Of a stretch of DNA of 64,000 bases, positions 40,701 through 55,700 are shown piece after piece. Numbering within the stretch: the stretch's first letter is position 1; each line of letters starts with the position of its first letter. The notes below the pieces were generated by a model. That model made no database searches. It was given only the letters and a program-made list of their open reading frames with translations, and was not told where the DNA came from. The position numbers and the translations under genes are program-made. This DNA comes from Oscarella lobularis (Eukaryota; Porifera; Homoscleromorpha; Homosclerophorida; Oscarellidae), in NCBI RefSeq assembly GCF_947507565.1, contig NC_089187.1, positions 248,001-312,000 of the forward strand, written 5' to 3'.

Positions 40701-43700
40701 AATATTAAATTAAGGCTCTCATCTTTGATTCTTAGAACCTAAATATTAAATTGAGAGCCTAATCTTAAATTCTTAGGACCTGAATGTTAAATTGAGGGCC
40801 TAATCTTTGATTCTTAGAACATAAATATTAAATTGAAGACCTAATCTTTAATTCTTAGGACCTGAATATTAAATTGAGGGCCTAATCTTTAATTCTAAGG
40901 GCATAAATATTAAATTGAGGGCCTAATCTTTGATTCTTAGGTTATAAATATTAAATTGAGGGCTTAATCTTTGATTCTTAGAGCCTGAATATTAAATTGA
41001 GGGCCTAATCTTTGATTCTTAGAGCCTAAATATTAAATTGAGGGCCTAATCTTTGATTCTAATGGCCTAAATATTAAATTCAGGGCCTAATCTTTGATTC
41101 TTAGAGCCTGAATATTAAATTAAGGCTCTCATCTTTGATTCTTAGAGCCAAAATATTAAATTGAGGGCCTAATCTTTGATTCTAAGAGACTAAATATTGA
41201 ATTGAGGGCCTAATCTTTGATTCTAATGGCCTAAATATTAAATTCAGGGCCTAATCTTTGATTCTTAGAGCCTAAATATTAAATTGAGGGCCTAATCTTT
41301 GATTCTAATGGCCTAAATATTAAATTCAGGGCCTAATCTTTGATTCTTAGAACATAAATATTAAATTGAAGACCTAATCTTTAATTCTTAGAGCCTGAAT
41401 ATTAAATTCAGGCCCTCATCTTTGATTCTTAGAGCCTAAATATTAAATTGAGGGCCTAATCTTTTATTCTTAGAGCCTGAATATTAAATTAAGGCCCTCA
41501 TCTTTGATTCTTAGAGACTAAATATTGAATTGCGGACCTAATCTTTGATTCTAATGGCCTAAATATTAATTTGAGGGCTTAGTCTTTGATTCTTAGAACC
41601 TAAATATTAAATTGAGGGCCTAATCTTTAATACTTAGAACCTGAATATTAAATTGGGGCCCTAATCTTTATTTCTAAGGGAATAAATATTAAATTGAGGG
41701 CCTAATCTTTGATTGTTAGGGCATAAATATAAAATTGAGGGCCTAATCTTTAAGTCTTAGAGCATAAATATTAAATTAAGGCCCTCATCTTTGATTCTTA
41801 GAGCCTAAATATTAAATTGAGGGCCTAATGTTTGATTCTTAGAGCCTAAATATTAAATTGAGGGCCTAATCTTTTATTCTTAGAGCCTGAATATTAAATT
41901 ATGGCCCTCATCTTTGATTCCTAGAGCCTGAATATTAAATTGAGACCCTCATCTTTGATTGTTAGAGACTAAATATTGAATTGGGGGCCTAATCTTTGAT
42001 TCTAATGGCCCAAATATTAAATTCAGGGCCTAATCTTTGATTCTTAGAACCTAAATATTAAATTGAGAGCCTAATCTTTAATACTTAGAACCTGAATATT
42101 AAACTGGGGCCCTAATCTTTAATTCTAAGAGCATAAATATTAAATTGAGGGCCTAATCTTTGATTGTTAGGGAATAAATATTAAATTGAGGGCCTAATCT
42201 TTGATTCTTAGAGCCTAAATATTAAATTGAGGGCCTAATCTTTGATTCTTAGAGCCTCAATATTAAATTAAGGCCCTCATCTTTGATTCTTAGAGCCTAA
42301 ATATTGAATTGAGGGCCTAATCTTTGATTCTAATGGCTTAAATATTAAATTGAGGGCCTAATCATTGATTCTAAGAACATAAACATTAAATTGAGGGCCT
42401 AATCTTTGATTCTTAGAGCCTAAATATTAAATTGAGGGCCTAATCTTTTATTCTTAGAGCCTGAATATTAAATTAAGGCTCTCATCTTTGATTCCTAGAG
42501 CCTAAATATTAAATTGAGGGCCTAATCTTTGATTCTTAGAGCCTGAATATTAAATTAATGCTCTCATCTTTGATTCCTAGAGCCTAAATATAAAATTGAG
42601 GGCCTAATCTTTGATTTCTAGAGCCTGAATATTAAATTAAGGCTCTCATCTTTGATTCTTAGAACCTAAATATTAAATTGAGAGCCTAATCTTAAATTCT
42701 TAGGACCTGAATGTTAAATTGAGGGCCTAATCTTTGATTCTTAGAACATAAATATTAAATTGAAGACCTAATCTTTAATTCTTAGGACCTGAATATTAAA
42801 TTGAGGGCCTAATCTTTTATTCTAAGGGCATAAATATTGAATTGAGGGCCTAATCTTTGATTCTAATGGCCTAAATATTAAATTCAGGGCCTAATCTTTG
42901 ATTCTTAGAACCTAAATATTAAATTGAGGGCCTAATCTTTGATTCTTAGAGCCTGAATATTAAATTAAGGCCCTCATCTTTGATTCTTAGAGCCTAAATA
43001 TTGAATTGAGGGCCTAATCTTTGATTCAAATGGCTTAAATATTAAATTGAGGGCCTAATCATTGATTCTAAGAACCTAAACATTAAATTGAGGGCCTAAT
43101 CTTTAATTCTTAGGACCTGAATATTAAATTGAGGGCCTAATCTTTAATTCTAAGGGCATAAATATTAAATTGAGGGCCTAATCTTTGATTCTTAGAGCCT
43201 AAATTATAAATTGAGGGCCTAATCTTTGATTCTTAGAGCCTGAATATTAAATTCAGGCCCTCATCTTTGATTCTTAGAGCCTAAATATTAAATTGAGGGC
43301 CTAATCTTTTATTCTTAGAGCCTGAATATTAAATAAAGGCCCTCATCTTTGATTCTTAGAGACTAAATATTGAATTGAGGACCTAATCTTTGATTCTAAT
43401 GGCCTAAATATTAATTTGAGGGCTTAGTCTTTGATTCTTAGAACCTAAATATTAAATTGAGAGCCTAATCTTTAATACTTAGAACCTGAATATTAAATTG
43501 GGGCCCTAATCTTTATTTCTAAGGGCATAAATATTAAATTGAGGGCCTAATCTTTGATTGTTAGGGCATAAATATAAAATTGAGGGCCTAATCTTTAAGT
43601 CTTAGAGCATAAATATTAAATTAAGGCCCTCATCTTTGATTCTGAGAGCCTAAATATTAAATTGAGGGCCTAATGTTTGATTCTTAGAGCCTAAATATTA

Positions 43701-46700
43701 AATTGAGGGCCTAATCTTTTATTCTTAGAGCCTGAATATTAAATTATGGCCCTCATCTTTGATTCCTAGAGCCTGAATATTAAATTGAGGCCCTCATCTT
43801 TGATTGTTAGAGACTAAATATTGAATTGGGGGCCTAATCTTTGATTCTAATGGCCCAAATATTAAATTCAGGGCCTAATTTTTGATTCTTAGAACCTAAA
43901 TATTAAATTGAGAGCCTAATCTTTAATACTTAGAACCTGAATATTAAACTGGGGCCCTAATCTTTAATTCTAAGAGCATAAATATTAAATTGAGGGCCTA
44001 ATCTTTGATTGTTAGGGCATAAATATTAAATTGAGGGCCTAATCTTTGATTCTTAGAGCCTAAATATTAAATTGAGGGCCTAATCTTTGATTCTTAGAGC
44101 CTCAATATTAAATTAAGGCCCTCATCTTTGATTCTTAGAGCCTAAATATTGAATTGAGGGCCTAATCTTTGATTCTAATGGCTTAAATATTAAATTGAGG
44201 GCCTAATCATTGATTCTAAGAACATAAACATTAAATTGAGGGCCTAATATTTGATTCTTAGAGCCTAAATATTAAATTGAGGGCCTAATCTTTTATTCTT
44301 AGAGCCTGAATATTAAATTAAGGCTCTCATCTTTGATTCCTAGAGCCTAAATATTAAATTGAGGGCCTAATCTTTGATTCTTAGAGCCTGAATATTAAAT
44401 TAAAGCTCTCATCTTTGATTCCTAGAGCCTAAATATAAAATTGAGGGCCTAATCTTTGATTCTTAGAGCCTGAATATTAAATTAAGGCCCTCATCTTTGA
44501 TTCTTAGAGCCTAAATATTGAATTGAGGGCCTAATCTTTGATTCTAATGGCTTAAATATTAAATTGAGGGCCTAATCATTGATTCTAAGAACCTAAACAT
44601 TAAATTGAGAACCTAATCTTTGATTCTTAGAGCGTAAATATTAAATTGAGGGCCTAATCTTTGATTCTTAGAGCCTGAATATTAAATTAAGGCCCTCATC
44701 TTTGATTCCTAGAGCCTAAATATAAAATTGAGGGCCTAATCTTTGATTCTTAGAGCCTGAATATTAAATTAAGGCCCTCATCTTTGATTCTTAGAGCCTA
44801 AATATTAAATTGAGGGCCTAATCTTTGATTCTTAGAGCCTGAATATTAAATTAAGGCCCTAATCTTTGATTCTTAGAGCCTAAATATTAAATTGAGGGCC
44901 TAATCTTTGATTCGTAGAGCCTGAATATTAAATTCAGGCCCTCATCTTTGATTCCTAGAGACTAAATATTGAATTGGGGGCCTAATCTTTGATTCTAATG
45001 GCCTGAATATTAAATTCAGGGCCTAATCTTTGATTCTTAGAACATAAATATTAAATTGAGAGCCTAATCTTTAATACTTAGAACATGAATATTAAACTGG
45101 GGCCCTAATCTTTAATTCTAAGGGCATAAATATTAAATTGAGGGCATAATCTTTAATTCTTAGAGCATAAATATTAAATTGAGGGCCTAATCTTTAATTT
45201 TTAGGCCATAAATATTAAATTGAGGGCCTAATCTTTGATTCTTAGAGCCTGAACATTAAATAAAGGCCCTCATCTTTGATTCTTAGAGACTAAATATTGA
45301 ATTGGAGGCCTAATCTTTGATTCCAATGACCTAAATTATAAATTCAGGGCCTAATCTTTGATTCTTAGAACCTAAATATTAAATTGAGAGCCTAATCTTT
45401 AATACTTAGAACATGAATATTAAACTGGGGCCCTAATCTTTAATTCTAAGGGCATAAATATTAAATTGAGGACCTAATCTTTGATTGTTAGGGCATAAAT
45501 ATTAAATTGAGGGCCTAATCTTTAATTCTTAGGGCATAAATATTAAATTGAGGGCCTAATCTTTAATTTTTAAGCCATAAATATTAAATTGAGGGCCTAA
45601 TCTTTGATTCTTAGAGCCTGAATATTAAATTCAGGCCGTCATCTTTGATTCTTAGAGCCTAAATATTAAATTGAGGGCCTAATCTTTTATTCTTAGAGCC
45701 TGAATATTAAATTCAGGCCCTCATCTTTGATTCTTAGAGCCTAAATATTAAATTGAGGGCCTAATCTTTTAATCTTAGAGCCTGAATATTAAATTAAGGC
45801 CCTCATCTTTGATTCTTAGAGCCTAAATATTGAATTGGGGCCCTAATCTTTATTTCTAAGGGCATAAATATTAAATTGAGGGCCTAATCTTTGATTGTTA
45901 GGGCATAAATATTAAATTGAGGGCCTAATCTTTAATTCTTAGAGCATAAATATTAAATTAAGGCCCTCAACTTTGATTCTTAGAGCCTAAATATTAAATT
46001 GAGGGCCTAATGTTTGATTCTTAGAGCCTAAATATTAAATTGAGGGCCTAATCTTTTATTCTTAGAGCCTGAATATTAAATTATGGCCCTCATCTTTGAT
46101 TCCTAGAGCCTGAATATTAAATTGAGGCCCTCATCTTTGATTGTTAGAGACTAAATATTGAATTGGGGGCCTAATCTTTGATTCTAATGGCCCAAATATT
46201 AAATTCAGGGCCTAATCTTTGATTCTTAGAACCTAAATATTAAATTGAGAGCCTAATCTTTAATACTTAGAACCTGAATATTAAACTGGGGCCCTAATCT
46301 TTCATTCTAAGAGCATAGATATTAAATTGAGGGCCTAATCTTTGATTGTTAGGGCATAAATATTAAATTGAGGGCCTAATCTTTGATTCTTAGAGCCTAA
46401 ATATTAAATTGAGGGCCTAATCTTTGATTCTTAGAGCCTGAATATTAAATTAAGGCCCTCATCTTTGATTCTTAGAGCCTAAATATTGAATTGAGGGCCT
46501 AATCTTTGATTCTAATGGCTTAAATATTAAATTGAGGGCCTAATCATTGATTCTAAGAACCTAAACATTAAATTAAGGGCCTAATCTTTGATTCTTAGAG
46601 CTTAAATATTAAATTGAGGGTCTAATCTTTTATTCTTAGAGCCTGAATATTAAATTAAGGCCCTCATCTTTGATTCCTAGAGCCTAAATATTAAATTGAG

Positions 46701-49700
46701 GGCCTAATCTTTGATTCTTAGAGCCTGAATATTAAATTAAAGCTCTCATCTTTGATTCCTAGAGCCTAAATATAAAATTGAGGGCCTAATCTTTGATTCT
46801 TAGAGCCTGAATATTAAATTAAGGCCCTCATCTTTGATTCTTAGAGCCTAAATATTAAATTGAGGGCCTCATCGTTGATTCTTAGAGCCTGAATATTAAA
46901 TTGAGGCCCTCATCTTTGATTCTTAGAGACTAAATATTGAATTGGGGGCCTAATCTTTGATTCTAATGGCCTAAATATTAAATTCAGGGCCTAATCTTTG
47001 ATTCTTAGAACCTAAATATTAAATTGAGAGCCTAATCTTTAATACTTAGAACATGAATATTAAACTGGGGCCCTAATCTTTAATTCTAAGAGCATAAATA
47101 TTAAATTGAGGGCATAATCTTTAATTCTTAGAGCATAAATATTAAATTGAGGGCCTAATCTTTAATTTTTAGGCCATAAATATTAAATTGAGGGCCTAAT
47201 CTTTGATTCTTAGAGCCTGAATATTAAATTGAGGGCCTAATCTTTGATTCTTAGAGACTAAATATTGAATTGAGGGCCTAATCTTTGATTCTAATGGCCT
47301 AAATATTAAAATAAGGGCCTAATCTTTGATTCTTAGAACCTAAATATTAAATTGAGAGCCTAATTTAAATTCTTAGGACCTGAATGTTAAATTGAGGGCC
47401 TAATCTTTGATTCTAAGAGCCTGAATATTAAATTGAGGCCCTCATCTTTGATTCTTAGAGCCTAAACATTAAATTGAGGGCCTAATCTTTGATTCTTAGA
47501 GCCTGAACATTAAATAAAGGCCCTCATCTTTGATTCTTAGAGACTAAATATTGAATTGGAGGCCTAATCTTTGATTCCAATGACCTAAATTATAAATTCA
47601 GGGCCTAATCTTTGATTCTTAGAACCTAAATATTAAATTGAGAGACTAATCTTTAATACTTAGAACATGAATATTAAACTGGGGCCCTAATCTTTAATTC
47701 TAAGGGCATAAATATTAAATTGAGGGCATAATCTTTAATTCTTAGAGCATAAATATTAAATTGAGGGCCTAATCTTTGATTCTTAGAGCCTAAATTATAA
47801 ATTGAGGGCTTAATCTTTGATTCTTAGAGCCTGAATATTAAATTGAGGGCCTAATCTTTGATTCTTAGAGACTAAATATTGAATTGAGGGCCTAATCTTT
47901 GATTCTAATGGCCTAAATATTAAAATAAGGGCCTAATCTTTGATTCTTAGAACCTAAATATTAAATTGAGAGCCTAATTTAAATTCTTAGAACCTGAATG
48001 TTAAATTGAGGGCCTAATCTTTGATTCTAAGAGCCTGAATATTAAATTGAGGCCCTCATCTTTGATTCTTAGAGCCTAAACATTAAATTGAGGGCCTAAT
48101 CTTTGATTCTTAGAGCCTGAACATTAAATAAAAGCCCTCATCTTTGATTCTTAGAGACTAAATATTGAATTGGAGGCCTAATCTTTGATTCCAATGACCT
48201 AAATTATAAATTCAGGGCCTAATCTTTGATTCTTAGAACCTAAATATTAAATTGAGAGCCTCATCTTTAATACATAGAAAATGAATATTAAACTGGGGCC
48301 CTAATCTTTAATTCTAAGGGCATAAATATTAAATTGAGGGCCTAATCTTTGATTGTTAGGGCATAAATATTAAATTGAGGGCCTAATCTTTAATTCTTAG
48401 GGCATCAATATTAAATTGAGGGCCTAATCTTTAATTTTTAGGCCATAAATATTAAATTGAGGGCCTAATCTTTGATTCTTAGAGCCAGAATATTAAATTA
48501 AAGCTCTCATCTTTGATTCCTAGAGCCTAAATATAAAATTGAGGGCCTAATCTTTGATTCTTAGAGCCTGAATATTAAATTAAGGCCCTCATCTTTGATT
48601 CTTAGAGCCTAAATATTGAATTGAGGGGCTAATCTTTGATTCTAATGGCTTAAATATTAAATTGAGGGCCTAATAATTGATTCTAAGAACCTAAACATTA
48701 AATTGAGGGCCTAATCTTTGATTCTTAGAGCCTGAATATTAAATTAAGGCCCTCATCTTTGATTCTTAGAGCCTAAATATTAAATTGAGGGCCTAATCTT
48801 TGATTCTTAGAGCCTGAATATTAAATTAAGGCCCTAATCTTTGATTCTTAGAGCCTAAATATTAAATTGAGGGCCTAATCTTTGATTCTTAGAGCCTTGA
48901 TATTAAATTGAGGCCCTCATCTTTGATTCTTAGAGACTAAATATTGAATTGGGGGCCTAATCTTTGATTCTAATGGCCTAAATATTAAATTCAGGGCCTA
49001 ATCTTTGATTCTTAGAACATAAATATTAAATTGAGAGCCTAATCTTTAATACTTAGAACATGAATATTAAACTGGGGCCCTAATCTTTAATTCTAAGGGC
49101 ATAAATATTAAATTGAGGGCATAATCTTTAATTCTTAGAGCATAAATATTAAATTGAGGGCCTAATCTTTAATTCTTAGGGCATAAATATTAAATTGAGG
49201 GCCTAATCTTTAATTTTTAAGCCATAAATATTAAATTGAGGGCCTAATCTTTGATTCTTAGAGCCTGAATATTAAATTCAGGCCGTCATCTTTGATTCTT
49301 AGAGCCTAAATATTAAATTGAGGGCCTAATCTTTTATTCTTAGAGCCTGAATATTAAATTCAGGCCCTCATCTTTGATTCTTAGAGCCTAAATATTAAAT
49401 TGAGGGCCTAATCTTTTAATCTTAGAGCCTGAATATTAAATTAAGGCCCTCATCTTTGATTCTTAGAGCCTAAATATTAAATTGAGGGCCTCATCGTTGA
49501 TTCTTAGAGCCTGAATATTAAATTGAGGCCCTCATCTTTGATTCTTAGAGACTAAATATTGAATTGGGGGCCTAATCTTTGATTCTAATGGCCTAAATAT
49601 TAAATTCAGGGCCTAATCTTTGATTCTTAGAACCTAAATATTAAATTGAGAGCCTAATCTTTAATACTTAGAACATGAATATTAAACTGGGGCCCTAATC

Positions 49701-52700
49701 TTTAATTCTAAGAGCATAAATATTAAATTGAGGGCATAATCTTTAATTCTTAGAGCATAAATATTAAATTGAGGGCCTAATCTTTAATTTTTAGGCCATA
49801 AATATTAAATTGAGGGCCTAATCTTTGATTCTTAGAGCCTGAATATTAAATTGAGGGCCTAATCTTTGATTCTTAGAGACTAAATATTGAATTGAGGGCC
49901 TAATCTTTGATTCTTAGAGACTAAATATTGAATTGAGGGCCTAATCTTTGATTCTAATGGCCTAAATATTAAAATAAGGGCCTAATCTTTGATTCTTAGA
50001 ACCTAAATATTAAATTGAGAGCCTAATTTAAATTCTTAGGACCTGAATGTTAAATTGAGGGCCTAATCTTTGATTCTAAGAGCCTGAATATTAAATTGAG
50101 GCCCTCATCTTTGATTCTTAGAGCCTAAACATTAAATTGAGGGCCTAATCTTTGATTCTTAGAGCCTGAACATTAAATAAAGGCCCTCATCTTTGATTCT
50201 TAGAGACTAAATATTGAATTGGAGGCCTAATCTTTGATTCCAATGACCTAAATTATAAATTCAGGGCCTAATCTTTGATTCTTAGAACCTAAATATTAAA
50301 TTGAGAGACTAATCTTTAATACTTAGAACATGAATATTAAACTGGGGCCCTAATCTTTAATTCTAAGGGCATAAATATTAAATTGAGGGCATAATCTTTA
50401 ATTCTTAGAGCATAAATATTAAATTGAGGGCCTAATCTTTGATTCTTAGAGCCTAAATTATAAATTGAGGGCTTAATCTTTGATTCTTAGAGCCTGAATA
50501 TTAAATTGAGGGCCTAATCTTTGATTCTTAGAGACTAAATATTGAATTGAGGGCCTAATCTTTGATTCTAATGGCCTAAATATTAAAATAAGGGCCTAAT
50601 CTTTGATTCTTAGAACCTAAATATTAAATTGAGAGCCTAATTTAAATTCTTAGAACCTGAATGTTAAATTGAGGGCCTAATCTTTGATTCTAAGAGCCTG
50701 AATATTAAATTGAGGCCCTCATCTTTGATTCTTAGAGCCTAAACATTAAATTGAGGGCCTAATCTTTGATTCTTAGAGCCTGAACATTAAATAAAAGCCC
50801 TCATCTTTGATTCTTAGAGACTAAATATTGAATTGGAGGCCTAATCTTTGATTCCAATGACCTAAATTATAAATTCAGGGCCTAATCTTTGATTCTTAGA
50901 ACCTAAATATTAAATTGAGAGCCTCATCTTTAATACATAGAAAATGAATATTAAACTGGGGCCCTAATCTTTAATTCTAAGGGCATAAATATTAAATTGA
51001 GGGCCTAATCTTTGATTGTTAGGGCATAAATATTAAATTGAGGGCCTAATCTTTAATTCTTAGGGCATCAATATTAAATTGAGGGCCTAATCTTTAATTT
51101 TTAGGCCATAAATATTAAATTGAGGGCCTAATCTTTGATTCTTAGAGCCAGAATATTAAATTAAAGCTCTCATCTTTGATTCCTAGAGCCTAAATATAAA
51201 ATTGAGGGCCTAATCTTTGATTCTTAGAGCCTGAATATTAAATTAAGGCCCTCATCTTTGATTCTTAGAGCCTAAATATTGAATTGAGGGGCTAATCTTT
51301 GATTCTAATGGCTTAAATATTAAATTGAGGGCCTAATAATTGATTCTAAGAACCTAAACATTAAATTGAGGGCCTAATCTTTGATTCTTAGAGCCTGAAT
51401 ATTAAATTAAGGCCCTCATCTTTGATTCTTAGAGCCTAAATATTAAATTGAGGGCCTAATCTTTGATTCTTAGAGCCTGAATATTAAATTAAGGCCCTAA
51501 TCTTTGATTCTTAGAGCCTAAATATTAAATTGAGGGCCTAATCTTTGATTCTTAGAGCCTTGATATTAAATTGAGGCCCTCATCTTTGATTCTTAGAGAC
51601 TAAATATTGAATTGGGGGCCTAATCTTTGATTCTAATGGCCTAAATATTAAATTCAGGGCCTAATCTTTGATTCTTAGAACATAAATATTAAATTGAGAG
51701 CCTAATCTTTAATACTTAGAACATGAATATTAAACTGGGGCCCTAATCTTTAATTCTAAGGGCATAAATATTAAATTGAGGGCATAATCTTTAATTCTTA
51801 GAGCATAAATATTAAATTGAGGGCCTAATCTTTAATTCTTAGGGCATAAATATTAAATTGAGGGCCTAATCTTTAATTTTTAAGCCATAAATATTAAATT
51901 GAGGGCCTAATCTTTGATTCTTAGAGCCTGAATATTAAATTCAGGCCGTCATCTTTGATTCTTAGAGCCTAAATATTAAATTGAGGGCCTAATCTTTTAT
52001 TCTTAGAGCCTGAATATTAAATTCAGGCCCTCATCTTTGATTCTTAGAGCCTAAATATTAAATTGAGGGCCTAATCTTTTAATCTTAGAGCCTGAATATT
52101 AAATTAAGGCCCTCATCTTTGATTCTTAGAGCCTAAATATTAAATTGAGGGCCTCATCGTTGATTCTTAGAGCCTGAATATTAAATTGAGGCCCTCATCT
52201 TTGATTCTTAGAGACTAAATATTGAATTGGGGGCCTAATCTTTGATTCTAATGGCCTAAATATTAAATTCAGGGCCTAATCTTTGATTCTTAGAACCTAA
52301 ATATTAAATTGAGAGCCTAATCTTTAATACTTAGAACATGAATATTAAACTGGGGCCCTAATCTTTAATTCTAAGAGCATAAATATTAAATTGAGGGCAT
52401 AATCTTTAATTCTTAGAGCATAAATATTAAATTGAGGGCCTAATCTTTAATTTTTAGGCCATAAATATTAAATTGAGGGCCTAATCTTTGATTCTTAGAG
52501 CCTGAATATTAAATTGAGGGCCTAATCTTTGATTCTTAGAGACTAAATATTGAATTGAGGGCCTAATCTTTGATTCTTAGAGACTAAATATTGAATTGAG
52601 GGCCTAATCTTTGATTCTAATGGCCTAAATATTAAAATAAGGGCCTAATCTTTGATTCTTAGAACCTAAATATTAAATTGAGAGCCTAATTTAAATTCTT

Positions 52701-55700
52701 AGGACCTGAATGTTAAATTGAGGGCCTAATCTTTGATTCTAAGAGCCTGAATATTAAATTGAGGCCCTCATCTTTGATTCTTAGAGCCTAAACATTAAAT
52801 TGAGGGCCTAATCTTTGATTCTTAGAGCCTGAACATTAAATAAAGGCCCTCATCTTTGATTCTTAGAGACTAAATATTGAATTGGAGGCCTAATCTTTGA
52901 TTCCAATGACCTAAATTATAAATTCAGGGCCTAATCTTTGATTCTTAGAACCTAAATATTAAATTGAGAGACTAATCTTTAATACTTAGAACATGAATAT
53001 TAAACTGGGGCCCTAATCTTTAATTCTAAGGGCATAAATATTAAATTGAGGGCATAATCTTTAATTCTTAGAGCATAAATATTAAATTGAGGGCCTAATC
53101 TTTGATTCTTAGAGCCTAAATTATAAATTGAGGGCTTAATCTTTGATTCTTAGAGCCTGAATATTAAATTGAGGGCCTAATCTTTGATTCTTAGAGACTA
53201 AATATTGAATTGAGGGCCTAATCTTTGATTCTAATGGCCTAAATATTAAAATAAGGGCCTAATCTTTGATTCTTAGAACCTAAATATTAAATTGAGAGCC
53301 TAATTTAAATTCTTAGAACCTGAATGTTAAATTGAGGGCCTAATCTTTGATTCTAAGAGCCTGAATATTAAATTGAGGCCCTCATCTTTGATTCTTAGAG
53401 CCTAAACATTAAATTGAGGGCCTAATCTTTGATTCTTAGAGCCTGAACATTAAATAAAAGCCCTCATCTTTGATTCTTAGAGACTAAATATTGAATTGGA
53501 GGCCTAATCTTTGATTCCAATGACCTAAATTATAAATTCAGGGCCTAATCTTTGATTCTTAGAACCTAAATATTAAATTGAGAGCCTCATCTTTAATACA
53601 TAGAAAATGAATATTAAACTGGGGCCCTAATCTTTAATTCTAAGGGCATAAATATTAAATTGAGGGCCTAATCTTTGATTGTTAGGGCATAAATATTAAA
53701 TTGAGGGCCTAATCTTTAATTCTTAGGGCATCAATATTAAATTGAGGGCCTAATCTTTAATTTTTAGGCCATAAATATTAAATTGAGGGCCTAATCTTTG
53801 ATTCTTAGAGCCAGAATATTAAATTAAAGCTCTCATCTTTGATTCCTAGAGCCTAAATATAAAATTGAGGGCCTAATCTTTGATTCTTAGAGCCTGAATA
53901 TTAAATTAAGGCCCTCATCTTTGATTCTTAGAGCCTAAATATTGAATTGAGGGGCTAATCTTTGATTCTAATGGCTTAAATATTAAATTGAGGGCCTAAT
54001 AATTGATTCTAAGAACCTAAACATTAAATTGAGGGCCTAATCTTTGATTCTTAGAGCCTGAATATTAAATTAAGGCCCTCATCTTTGATTCTTAGAGCCT
54101 AAATATTAAATTGAGGGCCTAATCTTTGATTCTTAGAGCCTGAATATTAAATTAAGGCCCTAATCTTTGATTCTTAGAGCCTAAATATTAAATTGAGGGC
54201 CTAATCTTTGATTCTTAGAGCCTTGATATTAAATTGAGGCCCTCATCTTTGATTCTTAGAGACTAAATATTGAATTGGGGGCCTAATCTTTGATTCTAAT
54301 GGCCTAAATATTAAATTCAGGGCCTAATCTTTGATTCTTAGAACATAAATATTAAATTGAGAGCCTAATCTTTAATACTTAGAACATGAATATTAAACTG
54401 GGGCCCTAATCTTTAATTCTAAGGGCATAAATATTAAATTGAGGGCATAATCTTTAATTCTTAGAGCATAAATATTAAATTGAGGGCGTAATCTTTAATT
54501 TTTAGGCCATAAATATTAAATTGAGGGCCTAATCTTTGATTCTTAGAGCCTGAATATTAAATTAAAGCTCTCATCTTTGATTCCTAGAGCCTAAATATAA
54601 AATTGAGGGCCTAATCTTTGATTCTTAGAGCCTGAATATTAAATTAAGGCCCTCATCTTTTATTCTTAGAGCCTAAATATTGAATTGAGGGCCTAATCTT
54701 TGATTCTGATAGCTTAAGTATTAAATTGAGGGCCTAATCATTGATTCTAAGAACATAAACATTAAATTGAGGGCCTAATCTTTGATTCTTAGAGCCTAAA
54801 TATTATATTGAGGGCCTAATATTTTATTCTTAGAGCCTGAATATTAAATTAAGGCCCTCATCTTTGATTCCTAGAGCCTAAATATTAAATTGAGGGCCTA
54901 ATCTTTGATTCTTAGAGCCTGAGTATTAAATTAAAGCTCTCATCTTTGATTCCTAGAGCCTAAATATAAAATTGAGGGCCTAATCTTTGATTCTTAGAGC
55001 CTGAATATTAAATTAAGGCCCTCATCTTCGATTCTTAGAGCCTAAATATTAAATTGAGGGCCTCATCGTTGATTCTTAGAGACTAAATATTGAATTGGGG
55101 GCCTAATCTTTGATTCTAATGGCCTAAATATTAAATTCAGGGCCTAATCTTTGATTCTTAGAACCTAAATATTAAATTGAGAGCCTAATTTAAATTCTTA
55201 GGACCTGAATGTTAAATTGAGGGCCTAATCTTTGATTCTTAGAGCCTGAATATTAAATTAAAGCCCTCATCTTTGATTCTTAGAGCCTAAATATTGAATT
55301 GAGGGCCTAATCTTTGATTCTTAGAGCCTGAATATTAAATTGAGGCCCTCATCTTTGATTCTTAGAACCTAAATATTAAATTGAGAGCCTAATCTTTAAT
55401 ACTTAGAACATGAATATTAAACTGGGGCCCTAATCTTTAATTCTAAGGGCATAAATATTAAATTGAGGGCATAATCTTTAATTCTTAGAGCATAAACATT
55501 AAATTCAGGGCCTAATCTTTGATTCTTAGAGCCTGAACATTAAATAAAGGCCCTCATATTTGATTCTTAGAGACTAAATATTGAATTGGGGGCCTAATCT
55601 TTGATTCCAATGACCTAAATTATAAATTCAGGGCCTAATCTTTGATTCTTAGAACCTAAATATTAAATTGAGAGCCTCATCTTTAATACTTAGAACATGA

